The notes under the pieces were generated by a model. The model made no database searches and had not been told where the DNA came from. It saw only the letters and a program-made list of their open reading frames with translations. Positions 51,949 to 61,327 of a DNA stretch of 64,000 nucleotides are shown piece after piece; within the stretch, counting starts at the first letter, position 1; each line of letters begins with the position of its first letter. This DNA comes from Yoonia sp. (GTDB lineage Bacteria > Pseudomonadota > Alphaproteobacteria > Rhodobacterales > Rhodobacteraceae): positions 1 to 64,000 of the forward strand of contig JAQXEG010000034.1 of NCBI GenBank assembly GCA_029250945.1, in the 5' to 3' direction. A program made the translations under genes and the position numbers.

Positions 51949-52734
51949 TTACGGGCGCTGATTTTCGTGATCAAGCCGCTTTTGCGCGAACCCTTCGTTG
52001 CGATCCGCCTTTTGCTGGTCAGCAAGGGCACCTTCGACAAAGGTCAAATGAGCCTCCACCGCGGCGCGGGCTGCTGCCGGATCGCGCGCTTGTATGGCCG
52101 TATTGATGGCGCGGTGTTGATCCAAAAGTGTATCGCGTGTCGTGCGCTGTTTGAACATCACGGTCCGGTTGTAGAACACGCCTTCGCGTAGCAGATCATA
52201 CATCGACCGCATCATATGCAGCATGACAATGTTATGGCTAGCCTCGATGATCGCGAGGTGGAAATCCGCGTCTAGCCGCGCCTCGTCCCCCGCATCGCGT
52301 TTGCCTTGGGCCGCCTCCATCTTCTCAAAGATGGCGTTGATCACCTTTAGGTCCGTATCCGTGCCAAGGTGGGCGGCGCGTTCTGCGGCGAGCCCCTCCA
52401 TATCGCGGCGAAAGCTGATGTAGTCGAACACGGCCTCTGAATGGGTCGCGAAAAGCGTGACAAGTGCTGGTGCAAATGCGCTGCCCAACACATCCGCCAC
52501 AAAGACGCCTGCACCTGCTTTGCTAATTAATAATCCGCGGTCTTGCAGATCTGCGAGGGCCTCACGCAGGGAAGGGCGGGAAACCCCCAGCCGTTCGCTA
52601 AGCTCCCGCTCCGATGGCAACCGCTCTGCGGGACGTAGGATGCCACGAAGGATCAGTCCCTCAATCTGGCGGACAACACCGAGTGACAGTTTTTCTTGTT
52701 GGACGGGTTCAAATGGCATCGGGGCAACCTGCAT
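51949..52734 (-). CDS. GntR family regulator with FCD domain (FadR/PdhR type)
   Basis: 261 aa. Winged helix at about residues 10-75 (QIEGLILRGILRPAERLPSE, LGVSRPSLREALADLQDRGL). The FCD ligand domain follows, with metal-binding Asp/His in RLDADFHLAIIEASHN and LLDQHRAINTAIQ. Family effectors are organic acids such as lactate, glycolate or pyruvate. No metabolic gene is next to it. The start may be 52719 (MPFEPVQQEK). A palindrome 5' of the gene suggests autoregulation. Confidence 0.9.
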   Translation of the reverse strand: MQVAPMPFEPVQQEKLSLGVVRQIEGLILRGILRPAERLPSERELSERLGVSRPSLREALADLQDRGLLISKAGAGVFVADVLGSAFAPALVTLFATHSEAVFDYISFRRDMEGLAAERAAHLGTDTDLKVINAIFEKMEAAQGKRDAGDEARLDADFHLAIIEASHNIVMLHMMRSMYDLLREGVFYNRTVMFKQRTTRDTLLDQHRAINTAIQARDPAAARAAVEAHLTFVEGALADQQKADRNEGFAQKRLDHENQRP

Positions 52735-52743
52735 GATCGAAAT

Positions 52744-52762
52744 TGGTCAGATAGTATGACCA
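52744..52762. promoter_or_regulatory. GntR operator-like palindrome
   Basis: TGGTCA-N7-TGACCA just upstream of the GntR start. The TGGTC/GACCA half-sites resemble PdhR/FadR-type operators. A position nine bases before the start codon suits repression. Confidence 0.5.
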
Positions 52763-52782
52763 CACCCTGCGCCCCGCAACGA

Positions 52783-52811
52783 AAAAGGGGCCATCGATTG
52801 GCAGCCCCTTT
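52783..52811 (-). terminator. Terminator of the OmpA-like gene
   Basis: On the minus strand AAAGGGGC, a 12-base loop, GCCCCTTT then TT. It lies 20 bases after the stop of the lipoprotein gene at 52831. Confidence 0.7.
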
Positions 52812-52830
52812 CGCAGATTTGATACGACGC

Positions 52831-53484
52831 TTAGTTCGGCGTGATGATGATCTCAACGCGGCGGTTTTGCTGACGACCTTGCGCTGTCTGATTGGACGCT
52901 ACGGCGACATCCTCACCACGGCCAATTGACCGCAACCGCTGGGGCGCGACACCGGCATTGATCAGTACGGAGGTGACCGCCTGCGCACGGCGCTGTGACA
53001 GATCAAGGTTGAACGCGGCATCACCAACGCTGTCGGTGTGGCCCAAGACATTCACGGTTGTATTGGGATAGCGGTTGATTGAACTGGCGAGTGTGAACAG
53101 ATCAGCTTGTGACGCGCCGGATACGCTGGTAGAATTGGTATCAAACAGAATGTCCTGCGGCAGTGTCACGACAAGGTTGCTGCCGTTGTTCACAATGCCG
53201 ACGTTGCCGCCCATCTGTACGCGTAATTCCTCTTCTTGGCGATCTAGCGCGTTGCCGATACCAGCCCCAATCAGGCCACCAAGCACAGCACCACGGGCCG
53301 CATTTTCGCGCCGTTCTTTGGACGAGTCAGCAGTCACAATGCCGGCCAGCACACCAAGGCCAGCGCCGATTGCGGCACCGTTGCGCGCCTTGAAATTGTC
53401 ATTTGGACCACCTTGGTTAGCACAGGCTGTGACCAAGACCAGCGCGCTGGTTGCGATCATTGTCGGGAATTTCATCATAGTCAT
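52831..53484 (-). CDS. OmpA family lipoprotein with glycine-zipper domain
   Basis: About 217 aa. Signal peptide with lipobox (LVLVTACAN), then a Gly/Ala-rich zipper (GAAIGAGLGVLAGIVTADSS, AVLGGLIGAGIGNALD) and a C-terminal OmpA peptidoglycan-binding domain (VNVLGHTDSVGDAAFNLDLS, RRAQAVTSVLINAGV, RRVEI). It probably anchors the outer membrane to peptidoglycan (YiaD-like). Start may be any of three close ATGs at 53484, 53478 or 53475; 53499 and 53550 are less likely. Confidence 0.88.
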   Translation of the reverse strand: MTMMKFPTMIATSALVLVTACANQGGPNDNFKARNGAAIGAGLGVLAGIVTADSSKERRENAARGAVLGGLIGAGIGNALDRQEEELRVQMGGNVGIVNNGSNLVVTLPQDILFDTNSTSVSGASQADLFTLASSINRYPNTTVNVLGHTDSVGDAAFNLDLSQRRAQAVTSVLINAGVAPQRLRSIGRGEDVAVASNQTAQGRQQNRRVEIIITPN

Positions 53485-53600
53485 TGTCTTCGTATCCATT
53501 GAAATGGGCGCGCAAATACTGCGCTTGGGATGGGGCAAGATATGACCCAAGCCGCATTGCTATCCAATAACGATGCGCATTTGCGCAAAAATGCGCTGAT

Positions 53601-54440
53601 TTACGCCGCCCCGTCGACCCGCGCCGATTCCCACGCGAGCAAGGCCCGTTTCACAGGCAGCCCCCAGTGATAACCGCCCAAGGCCCCCGATTTGCGCAAT
53701 GCGCGGTGGCACGGGATAAGCAAGCTAACCGGATTGCGCCCGACGGCTGTTCCTACGGCGCGGACTGCCTTGGGTCTGCCGATGGATTGGGCGATCTCGG
53801 AATAGGTGGTGACGTGGCCCGACGGGATGCGCAGCAATGCCTCCCACACCTGAAGCTGGAACGGGGCGCCGATCATGTGCAGAGCAGTGTCACCGGACAG
53901 GCCGAGTGCCGCGTGCGTCCAGGCCGCGATTGCGTCTGGCTTTTCGACATATGTGGCGCGTGGCCAACGGGCGGTCAGATCTGCAATCGCAATGCCAGGG
54001 CCAAATTCGGCAGAGAACGCCAACCCGCATAGCCCGCGATCTGTTCCCATCGAGAGGGCGGGGCCAAAGGCGCTGTCGAACCACCCGTAGTATATCGTTA
54101 ATCCTTCCCCCTGTTTGGCAAATTCGCCGGGGCTCATGGCCTCCCACCGGATGAACATGTCATGCAGGCGGCCTGTGCCTGACAGGCCAATTTCGCCAGC
54201 GGTTTCCAAGGTTGTGAACCGGTCTCGCAACAAGGTTTTCGCGTGGTCCAAGGTCAGATATTGCTGATAGCGTTTGGGTGAAATGCCCACCCATTGCGTA
54301 AACAACCGCTGAAAATGCGCGGGGCTCATGTTCATATGCGCGGCGATGTCATCCAATGCGACGGGGTGTTGCGTCGCCCCATCGATGTAATCGATGGCCC
54401 GACGCATGACGTCAAAATGATATGTGTTTTGCTGTTCCAT
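53601..54440 (-). CDS. AraC-type regulator fused to O6-methylguanine-DNA methyltransferase (Ada-like)
   Basis: 279 aa. The N-terminal AraC helix-turn-helix (PVALDDIAAHMNMSPAHFQR, TLDHAKTLLRDRFTTLETAG) is joined to a C-terminal methyltransferase with the acceptor Cys in LIPCHRALRKSG and VWEALLRIPSGHVTTYSEIA. The zinc N-domain that repairs phosphotriesters in E. coli Ada is absent, so the protein cannot sense by that route. It repairs alkylated guanine irreversibly. Divergent from nth. Confidence 0.9.
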   Translation of the reverse strand: MEQQNTYHFDVMRRAIDYIDGATQHPVALDDIAAHMNMSPAHFQRLFTQWVGISPKRYQQYLTLDHAKTLLRDRFTTLETAGEIGLSGTGRLHDMFIRWEAMSPGEFAKQGEGLTIYYGWFDSAFGPALSMGTDRGLCGLAFSAEFGPGIAIADLTARWPRATYVEKPDAIAAWTHAALGLSGDTALHMIGAPFQLQVWEALLRIPSGHVTTYSEIAQSIGRPKAVRAVGTAVGRNPVSLLIPCHRALRKSGALGGYHWGLPVKRALLAWESARVDGAA

Positions 54441-54502
54441 GCGCCCAACTTAGGCCAAACGCCCCGTTGTCGGCGACCCGAAAATTGCGCATAGTCGCTG
54501 GC

Positions 54503-55147
54503 ATGGCAAAACAACTTGATTATCATACGATCCGCGAAATTTTTGACCGCTTCCACACGGCAGAGGCTGAACCCAAGGGTGAGCTGGAACACGTGAACGT
54601 TTATACGCTTTGCGTGGCTGTGGCGCTGTCAGCACAAGCGACCGACGCCGGTGTGAACAAGGCGACGCGTGGCCTGTTCGCTGTCGCGGACACACCGCAA
54701 AAGATGCTCGATCTTGGCCTTGATGGTGTCACCGAACACATAAAGACCATTGGCCTTTTTCGTCAAAAGGCGAAGAACGTGATGAAGATGTCCCAGATAT
54801 TGGTCGATGAATTCGACGGCGTTGTGCCCAATTCACGCGCTGCATTGCAATCGCTGCCGGGGGTCGGGCGCAAGACGGCGAATGTCGTGCTGAACATGTG
54901 GTGGGGCCAGCCCGCGCAGGCTGTCGACACCCATATTTTCCGCGTCGGTAACCGGTCAGGCATCGCCGTGGGCAAGGATGTTGACGCGGTTGAACGTGCA
55001 GTCGAAGACCACATTCCCGCAGACTATCAATTGCACGCGCACCACTGGTTAATCCTGCATGGGCGGTATATCTGCGTCGCCAGAAAACCCAAATGCGCGG
55101 CCTGTTTGATCCGCGATCTCTGCATGTATGAGGACAAGAATTTATGA
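54503..55147 (+). CDS. nth: Endonuclease III
   Basis: 214 aa DNA glycosylase/AP lyase for oxidised pyrimidines. The helix-hairpin-helix LPGVGRKTANVVLNMWWGQP holds the catalytic Lys, and AVDTHIFRVGNRSG the Asp. The [4Fe-4S] site is C-x6-C-x2-C-x5-C in CVARKPKCAACLIRDLC. ATG 54503 gives the normal N-terminus. It overlaps the next gene by ATGA and is divergent from the Ada-like gene, so two repair genes sit back to back. Confidence 0.95.
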   Translation: MAKQLDYHTIREIFDRFHTAEAEPKGELEHVNVYTLCVAVALSAQATDAGVNKATRGLFAVADTPQKMLDLGLDGVTEHIKTIGLFRQKAKNVMKMSQILVDEFDGVVPNSRAALQSLPGVGRKTANVVLNMWWGQPAQAVDTHIFRVGNRSGIAVGKDVDAVERAVEDHIPADYQLHAHHWLILHGRYICVARKPKCAACLIRDLCMYEDKNL

Positions 55148-56133
55148 GCGGCTTTGACGTCATCGGAATTGGAAATGCAATCGTGGACGTTATCGCCCCC
55201 GCTGAGGATACGTTCCTCGATCACATGGGGATCGAAAAGGGCATTATGCAATTGATCGAAAAAGATCGGGCAGAGGTGCTATACTCTGCGATGACCGAAC
55301 GGACAGAAACACCCGGCGGGTCTGTGGCGAACAGTATCGCTGGGATCGGTGGTTTGGGTCTGTCGACTGCGTTCATCGGTAAGGTAAAGGATGACGCACT
55401 TGGCCGGTTCTATGCCAAGGGGATGGAGGACGCTGGCACATCATTTCCCAATGCCCCAATCGCGGACGCGGCCTCAGCCACGGCGCGGTCAATGATTTTT
55501 GTCTCGCCAGATGGTGAACGGTCGATGAACACCTACCTTGGGGCGGGCGCGGACTTATCGTCCGCAGATGTGCCGGATGTGTTTGCGGGTGGCGGCATTC
55601 TGTTCCTTGAGGGATATTTGTTCGACAAAGACGAGGGTAAGACCGCGTTTTCCGAAGCGGCAGCCAAGATGCACGCAGCCGGTGGGCGTGCGGCCATTAC
55701 CATCTCCGACCCGTTTTGCGCCGAACGCCACCGCGAAGATTTCAAACGGCTAATTGCAGACGAAATGGATATCGCGATCGGGAATGCAGACGAGTGGATG
55801 ACGCTTTATCAGACGGATGATCTGGATGCGGCATTGGCCCAAGCTGCAGCGGTTTGTGATATCGTTGCGTGTACGCGATCAGGCGATCCGGTCTGGGCGT
55901 ATGAAAAAGGTGCTAAGATCGAGGCACCTGTCACCCCTGTTGTGCCGGTTGATGCGACGGGTGCGGGCGACCAATTCGCGGCAGGGTTCCTTTATGGGCT
56001 GGCGGCGGGGCGTGATTTGGAAACGTCTGCAAAAATTGGTGTTCTGATGGCGTCAGAGGTGATTGGTCATATCGGGCCGCGGCCCAAGGCCGATATCGCA
56101 CAATTGATCGGATCTGCCGGCCTTAGCGAGTAA
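55144..56133 (+). CDS. PfkB family carbohydrate/nucleoside kinase (adenosine kinase-like)
   Basis: 329 aa. The N-terminal FDVIGIGNAIVDVIAPAEDT and GGSVANSIAGIGGLGLSTAF give the sugar site; the C-terminal VVPVDATGAGDQFAAGFLYG carries the catalytic Asp and anion hole. Adenosine-kinase-like members share EGYLF and GERSMNTYLGA segments. The exact substrate is uncertain. Translationally coupled to nth. Confidence 0.9.
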   Translation: MSGFDVIGIGNAIVDVIAPAEDTFLDHMGIEKGIMQLIEKDRAEVLYSAMTERTETPGGSVANSIAGIGGLGLSTAFIGKVKDDALGRFYAKGMEDAGTSFPNAPIADAASATARSMIFVSPDGERSMNTYLGAGADLSSADVPDVFAGGGILFLEGYLFDKDEGKTAFSEAAAKMHAAGGRAAITISDPFCAERHREDFKRLIADEMDIAIGNADEWMTLYQTDDLDAALAQAAAVCDIVACTRSGDPVWAYEKGAKIEAPVTPVVPVDATGAGDQFAAGFLYGLAAGRDLETSAKIGVLMASEVIGHIGPRPKADIAQLIGSAGLSE

Positions 56134-56179
56134 GCGAACGGCGGCCGCTGATCAGACATCGGATGAAACGCTGGCGCAA

Positions 56180-56371
56180 TTGTTGCCGACAATCCGCTAC
56201 GATGTTCTGTTTGAAAGCGACCGCATCCGGGATGCGGGTTTCGAAAACTACACCCGCATTTCAGAAAGCAATTCACCGCAGGAAAATTCAGAACCTGTTG
56301 CATGTTGCCTGTCGGTTGACGATGATACCGCGTGGCAAATTTCCGAAACTCCTTATTTATTCGTAGATTAA
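56180..56371 (+). pseudogene. Coding-like ORF without a normal start, unknown family
   Basis: From a TTG at 56180 the frame gives 63 aa (TIRYDVLFESDRIRDAGFEN, then EPVACCLSVDDDTAWQISET, ending PYLFVD). The same frame is open upstream into the kinase 3' end (TSDETLAQ), with no ATG or ribosome-binding site. The composition and the acidic, aromatic pattern look like real protein. It may be the remnant of a gene whose 5' end was lost. No family is recognised. Confidence 0.35.
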
Positions 56372-56380
56372 AGGCTGACC

Positions 56381-56740
56381 ATGACATTCGATTACGATGA
56401 CCAGAATATCTTTGCCAAGATTTTGCGTGGCGAAATCCCTAACAATACGGTGTTTGAAAACGATCACGCGCTTGCGTTTCGTGACATCAATCCGCAAGCG
56501 GCGGTGCATATCCTTGTGATCCCCAAAGGTGCCTATGTCAGCATTGATGACTTTGCGGCGAATGCCTCTGCCGCGGAACAGGCAGGGTTCTTTGCCGCTG
56601 TTGCAACCGTTTGTGCGTCGGGTGTGGATGAAGGTTTCCGCGCGATTGCCAATACGCGCACCCATGGCGTGCAAGAGGTGCCGCATTTTCATATGCACAT
56701 CGTCGGTGGTGAACAGTTGGGCCGCATGTTGCCCGCGTAG
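56381..56740 (+). CDS. HIT family nucleotide hydrolase
   Basis: 119 aa. The catalytic histidine triad HFHMHIVGG is present with the N-terminal FAKILRGEIPNNTVFENDHA and the late EVPHFHMH. Such proteins hydrolyse AMP-linked substrates. It lies ten bases after the preceding ORF. A gene-end motif of the opposite strand follows. Confidence 0.94.
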   Translation: MTFDYDDQNIFAKILRGEIPNNTVFENDHALAFRDINPQAAVHILVIPKGAYVSIDDFAANASAAEQAGFFAAVATVCASGVDEGFRAIANTRTHGVQEVPHFHMHIVGGEQLGRMLPA

Positions 56741-56757
56741 CTGTTTCGCCTGACGGC

Positions 56758-56780
56758 GAGATTATTTTGAAAAAAGCGAG
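56758..56780 (-). repeat. Gene-end motif, copy after the ABC ATPase gene
   Basis: On the minus strand CCTCGCTTTTTTCAAAATAA lies seven bases after the ABC ATPase stop, the same position as after ctpA and ffh. Confidence 0.55.
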
Positions 56781-56786
56781 GCGGGG

Positions 56787-57713
56787 TTAATTTTCCGTTA
56801 ACGCGAGGAAGACGTCTTCGAGGTCGGATTGTTCGGTTGTGATGTCTTTGATCTCGATCTGCGCGTTGCGGACGATATCGAGGACGGCATCGGCAGTCGT
56901 CTGGCCTGCTTGGTAGGTCAGGGCGAGCTTGCTGTTGTCGCGTTTTTGTCCGGTGATGCCAGTGGGAAGATCAGGCAGGGCGCTGTCGCGGGCCGGTGTG
57001 ATGACCAGCGTTTTGTGATCAATTCGACCCAGCAGATTTGTGGTGCTGTCGCGCACGATCAGCTTGCCATGGTTAATGATGCCGATGTCGTCGCAGATGG
57101 CCTCTGCCTCTTCCAGATAATGTGTGGTCAGGATGATTGTGACGCCTTGCGCATTCAGGTCAAGCACGTTGTCCCACAGCATGTTGCGCAGGGATATGTC
57201 GACGCCAGCGGTGGGTTCATCCAGCACAAGGATTTGTGGTGAATGGACCAGTGCCTTGCCCAGTAGCAACCTGCGCCGCATCCCGCCGGAAAGTGATCGC
57301 GCGTAGGCGTTCGCCTTATCCGACAGCCCGATCAGTTCAAGGATTTCTGCGGTTTTGCGCATGTGTTTTGGCACACCATACAGCCCGGCCTGCACGTCAA
57401 GCGAGCCTGCGGGGGTGAAGAACGGATCAAGGTGTGGTTCTTGGGGCATGATCCCGATGGCGGCGCGGGATTGGCGTGGGTTGGTGTCTTGGTCAAAGCC
57501 CCATATTTTCACCGATCCTGCTGATTTGGTCACAAGCCCCGCAAGGATATTGATCAGCGTTGATTTGCCCGCCCCATTTGGACCAAGCAGCCCAAAGACA
57601 GCGCCTCGTGGGATGTTCAGGTCAATGCCCTGCAGCGCGGTTTTCGCATCTGACTTGCCAGTGGCGGCATACGTCTTTTGCAGGCCCTGAATTTCGATGG
57701 CGTTGGATGTCAT
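56787..57713 (-). CDS. ABC transporter ATP-binding protein (ABC-2 exporter type)
   Basis: 308 aa. Walker [13 protein letters not shown], signature [20 protein letters not shown], Walker [13 protein letters not shown] and a switch His in [10 protein letters not shown]. The extra C-terminal domain and the RRxLxxG signature match ABC-2-type exporters such as YadG. Its permease partner is not in view downstream within the window. Divergent from the zinc protein gene. Confidence 0.92.
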   Translation of the reverse strand: MTSNAIEIQGLQKTYAATGKSDAKTALQGIDLNIPRGAVFGLLGPNGAGKSTLINILAGLVTKSAGSVKIWGFDQDTNPRQSRAAIGIMPQEPHLDPFFTPAGSLDVQAGLYGVPKHMRKTAEILELIGLSDKANAYARSLSGGMRRRLLLGKALVHSPQILVLDEPTAGVDISLRNMLWDNVLDLNAQGVTIILTTHYLEEAEAICDDIGIINHGKLIVRDSTTNLLGRIDHKTLVITPARDSALPDLPTGITGQKRDNSKLALTYQAGQTTADAVLDIVRNAQIEIKDITTEQSDLEDVFLALTEN

Positions 57714-57795
57714 GTGCGGCTTTCCCCCGGACGGCTATCTATGTAAAAGACATCTAAGGCGGGCGTGGGCCCGCGGCAACCAGACAGGACCGGAT

Positions 57796-57975
57796 ATGAC
57801 CAGACCCGCACCCGAAACCAAGATCGTAAATGACTACCGCGTGGCCTGTGATGGCGGCGAAGGGGCGCTAGGCCATCCGCGCGTTTGGCTGCAAATCCCG
57901 GGTGAACACGGCTGGGTCGAATGCCCCTATTGCGATGCCAAACTGGTGCACAAAGATTTCGAGGGCAAGGTATGA
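57796..57975 (+). CDS. Zinc-finger protein, NDUFS6-like (zf-CHCC)
   Basis: 59 aa. The zinc ligands are in [16 protein letters not shown] and [12 protein letters not shown] (C-x9-H-x-x-C-x2-C). It resembles the C-terminal part of complex I accessory subunit NDUFS6, which is kept as a small separate protein in alphaproteobacteria. The ATG overlaps nothing upstream; its stop overlaps rpiB by four bases (ATGA). Confidence 0.9.
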   Translation: MTRPAPETKIVNDYRVACDGGEGALGHPRVWLQIPGEHGWVECPYCDAKLVHKDFEGKV

Positions 57976-58403
57976 CCCGCGTTGTTATCTCGTCCGATCA
58001 CGCGGACATTCCACTACGTCAAGCGATTGTCGCCCATGTAGAGGCCGCGGGTCACACCGTGACTGACATTGGCCCTGCGACAGACGCCAGCACCGATTAC
58101 CCCAAGCATGGTCAGGCTGCCGCACAGATGATTGCGGATGGTGATGCCGATCTGGGGATCATCATTTGCGGCACGGGGCAGGGCATTATGATGGCCGCTA
58201 ATAAGGTTGCCGGTATCCGCTGCGGCGTTTGCTCTGATACATTTTCCGCCCGCATGATCCGCGCACATAACAACGCGCAGATGCTGTCGATGGGCGCGCG
58301 GGTGATCGGCAAGGGCCTTGCGCTGGAGATTGTCGATGCGTTTTTGTTGACGGAGTTTGAGGGCGGACGCCACGCCACCCGCGTCGACATGATCGAAGGT
58401 TAA
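57972..58403 (+). CDS. rpiB: Ribose-5-phosphate isomerase B
   Basis: 143 aa. RpiB/LacAB family signatures: [20 protein letters not shown], the catalytic Cys loop [16 protein letters not shown], and [20 protein letters not shown] with phosphate-binding Arg. It interconverts ribose 5-phosphate and ribulose 5-phosphate. ATG 57972 is chosen over the track start at 57921. Coupled to the zinc protein gene. Confidence 0.95.
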   Translation: MTRVVISSDHADIPLRQAIVAHVEAAGHTVTDIGPATDASTDYPKHGQAAAQMIADGDADLGIIICGTGQGIMMAANKVAGIRCGVCSDTFSARMIRAHNNAQMLSMGARVIGKGLALEIVDAFLLTEFEGGRHATRVDMIEG

Positions 58404-58424
58404 CGCCACATAGGGGGCCATCAG

Positions 58425-61232
58425 ATGACACAGCAATTCGGCAAAGGGTGCCACTTGCACCTGATTGATGGCTCTGCCTATATTTTCCGCGCCTATCACG
58501 CGCTGCCGCCGTTAACGCGCAAATCTGATGGGTTGCCTGTCGGTGCTGTCAGTGGTTTTGTGAACATGCTGCAACGGTATATCGAGGGGAACTCTGGCCC
58601 CGATGCGGCGACCCATGTGGCAGTGATTTTCGACAAGGGCAGCCATACATTCCGCAACGATATGTATGACCAATACAAGGCGAACCGCGACGCCATGCCA
58701 GAGGATCTGCGCCCGCAGATGCCCCTGACCCGCGAGGCAACCCGCGCGTTCAACATCGCATGCGAAGAGATTGAAGGGTTTGAGGCTGATGACATCATCG
58801 CCACCCTTGCCCATCAGGCGCGGGATGCCGGTGGCCGTGTCACGATTCTGTCGTCCGATAAGGATCTTATGCAGCTGGTCGGTGGTGGCGTTGAAATGCT
58901 TGATCCGATGAAGAACAAGCGCATTGATAGCGACGGCGTGGTCGAGAAATTTGGCGTGGGTCCCAACCGTGTGGTCGACGTGCAGGCGCTTGCTGGTGAT
59001 AGTGTCGACAACGTGCCGGGGGCACCGGGGATCGGGATCAAGACGGCGGCGTTGTTGATCAATGAATATGGTGATCTGGAACAGTTGCTGGACCGCGCGG
59101 GTGAGATCAAGCAGCCCAAGCGCCGCCAGACCTTGATCGACAACCGCGCCCAGATCGAGCTGTCCAAGCGCCTTGTGCAGTTGGATTGTGAGATGGCGCT
59201 GCCGTTTGATCTTGATAGCCTTGAAATCAAGGATGCGGTGCCTGATGACCTGCTGGCATTTTTGGCCAAGATGGAGTTCCGCACTGTCACAAAACGCATT
59301 GCTGATCGTCTGGGCGCAGAGGCGCCTGTGATCGAAGATGCAGCCCCTGCGCCAGACGCGGTCGAAGTGGCCCCGTTTGACGCGGAAAAATACGAAAAGG
59401 TGGGCGATGCTAACGCGTTGCAGGTCTGGATCGACCGGATTTATGCGCGTGGCTATGTGGCTGTAGATACCGAAACCACGGCGTTGAATGAAATGCGCGC
59501 TGAACTAGTCGGTATATCGTTGTGCGTCGAGGCGGGGCAGGCTTGCTACATTCCGCTGACGCATAAGGCCGCGGCGCAGGATGATCTATTTGGCTCCGAC
59601 GCACGGGCCGAGGGGCAGATGGATTTTGATGCCTGTCTGGCGATGCTCAAACCCGTTTTGCAGGATGAGACAATTCTGAAAATCGGTCAGAATATGAAAT
59701 ACGACGCCAAGATTTTTGCGCGTGTTGGCATTGCCGTCGCCCCGATCGATGACACGATGCTGATGTCATACGCGATGAACGCAGGTGTGCATAATCACGG
59801 GATGGATACGCTGTCGGAACGGTATCTGGGCCACACGCCGATCCCGATCAAGCCGCTGTTAGGCGCGGGCAAATCCGCGGTTACATTCGACCGTGTGCCG
59901 ATAGATGATGCGGTGAAATATGCCGCTGAGGATGCGGATATTACCCTGCGCCTGTGGCAACAGTTCAAACCCGCGCTGCACACTAAAAAGGTGACGACAG
60001 TGTATGAGACGTTAGAGCGTCCGTTGGTGCCAGTGCTGGCGCAGATGGAAATGCACGGCATCAAGGTGGACCGCGATACCCTAAGCCGGATGTCCAACGG
60101 CTTTGCCCAGAAAATGGCAGGGTTCGAGGACGAGATTTACGAGAAAGCAGGGCGGTCGTTCAACGTCGCATCCCCCAAGCAGTTGGGCGAAATTCTGTTT
60201 GATGAACTGAAGCTGGAAATGCCCGGTGGCAAACCGCCGTCCAAGGGCAAAACCGGTGCCTATTCCACGGGTGTCGACGTGCTAGAGGATCTGGCAACGC
60301 TGCATGATTTGCCGCGTCTGATCCTTGACTGGCGGCAGTTGTCCAAGCTGAAATCGACTTATACCGATGCGTTGCAGGATCATATCAACGCCGAGACGGG
60401 CCGCGTGCATACGTCGTATTCCATTGCTGGCGCGAACACGGGCAGGCTCGCGTCAACCGATCCGAATTTGCAGAACATTCCGGTGCGGTCCGAGGAAGGG
60501 CGCAACATCCGCCGCGCCTTTATCGCGGACGAGGGAAAGGTGCTGGTCAGTCTTGACTACAGCCAGATTGAGCTGCGAATTTTGGCCCACGTTGCAGGTA
60601 TTGATGCGCTGAAACAGGCGTTCTGCGACGGGATCGACATTCACGCACAAACGGCATCGGAAATGTTTGACGTGCCGTTGGAAGAGATGACGCCAGATAT
60701 CCGGTCACAGGCAAAGGCCATCAACTTTGGCGTGATCTACGGGATTTCGGGGTTTGGGCTGGCGCGGAATTTGCGCATTCCTCGGGCCGAGGCGCAGGGT
60801 TTTATCGACCGCTATTTTGAGCGTTTCCCCGGCATCCGCACCTATATGGATGACACGGTGAAATTCGCCAAAGATCATAACTATGTGCAAACGCTATTCG
60901 GGCGGCGCATCAACACGCCAGAGATTAACGCCAAGGGGCCGCAAGCGGGCTTTGCCAAACGCGCCGCGATCAATGCGCCGATCCAAGGGACCGCTGCGGA
61001 TGTGATCCGCCGCGCGATGGTGCGGATGCCGGATGCGATTGCGGATATTCCGGCCAAGATGCTGTTGCAGGTCCATGACGAACTGATCTTTGAGGTTGAT
61101 GCCGATGCCGCCGATGATCTGATCATGGCTGCCCGCGATGTGATGGAAAACGCGTCCGATCCGGCGGTAAAGCTGGATGTGAAGCTGGCCGTTGACGCCG
61201 GTCGCGGCGATAGCTGGGCAGAAGCGCACTAA
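58425..61232 (+). CDS. polA: DNA polymerase I
   Basis: 935 aa. N-terminal 5' nuclease (LIDGSAYIFRAYHALPPLTR, EGFEADDIIATLAHQARDAG) to about residue 290; proofreading domain with Exo I VAVDTETTALNEM, Exo II KIGQNMKYDAKIFA and Exo III YAAEDADITLRL, so 3'-5' exonuclease is likely active; then the polymerase with the SLDYSQIELRILAHVAG, RSQAKAINFGVIYGISGFGL and LLQVHDELIFEV motifs. It fills Okazaki gaps and repairs DNA. Length is normal for the group. Confidence 0.98.
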   Translation: MTQQFGKGCHLHLIDGSAYIFRAYHALPPLTRKSDGLPVGAVSGFVNMLQRYIEGNSGPDAATHVAVIFDKGSHTFRNDMYDQYKANRDAMPEDLRPQMPLTREATRAFNIACEEIEGFEADDIIATLAHQARDAGGRVTILSSDKDLMQLVGGGVEMLDPMKNKRIDSDGVVEKFGVGPNRVVDVQALAGDSVDNVPGAPGIGIKTAALLINEYGDLEQLLDRAGEIKQPKRRQTLIDNRAQIELSKRLVQLDCEMALPFDLDSLEIKDAVPDDLLAFLAKMEFRTVTKRIADRLGAEAPVIEDAAPAPDAVEVAPFDAEKYEKVGDANALQVWIDRIYARGYVAVDTETTALNEMRAELVGISLCVEAGQACYIPLTHKAAAQDDLFGSDARAEGQMDFDACLAMLKPVLQDETILKIGQNMKYDAKIFARVGIAVAPIDDTMLMSYAMNAGVHNHGMDTLSERYLGHTPIPIKPLLGAGKSAVTFDRVPIDDAVKYAAEDADITLRLWQQFKPALHTKKVTTVYETLERPLVPVLAQMEMHGIKVDRDTLSRMSNGFAQKMAGFEDEIYEKAGRSFNVASPKQLGEILFDELKLEMPGGKPPSKGKTGAYSTGVDVLEDLATLHDLPRLILDWRQLSKLKSTYTDALQDHINAETGRVHTSYSIAGANTGRLASTDPNLQNIPVRSEEGRNIRRAFIADEGKVLVSLDYSQIELRILAHVAGIDALKQAFCDGIDIHAQTASEMFDVPLEEMTPDIRSQAKAINFGVIYGISGFGLARNLRIPRAEAQGFIDRYFERFPGIRTYMDDTVKFAKDHNYVQTLFGRRINTPEINAKGPQAGFAKRAAINAPIQGTAADVIRRAMVRMPDAIADIPAKMLLQVHDELIFEVDADAADDLIMAARDVMENASDPAVKLDVKLAVDAGRGDSWAEAH

Positions 61233-61268
61233 GGAAGACGTGAGCGAGGCGTGAAATTCTTCCCCCAG

Positions 61269-61292
61269 ATAGGCCAATCAACGTTGGCCTAT
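61269..61292. other. Hairpin between polA and the aquaporin gene
   Basis: ATAGGCCAA, six bases, TTGGCCTAT is a perfect 9-bp stem. No T-run follows. It may end polA transcription or stabilise its 3' end. Confidence 0.45.
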
Positions 61293-61327
61293 GTGCTGTT
61301 ACGTAAAAATAACGGGAGGATAGAACG

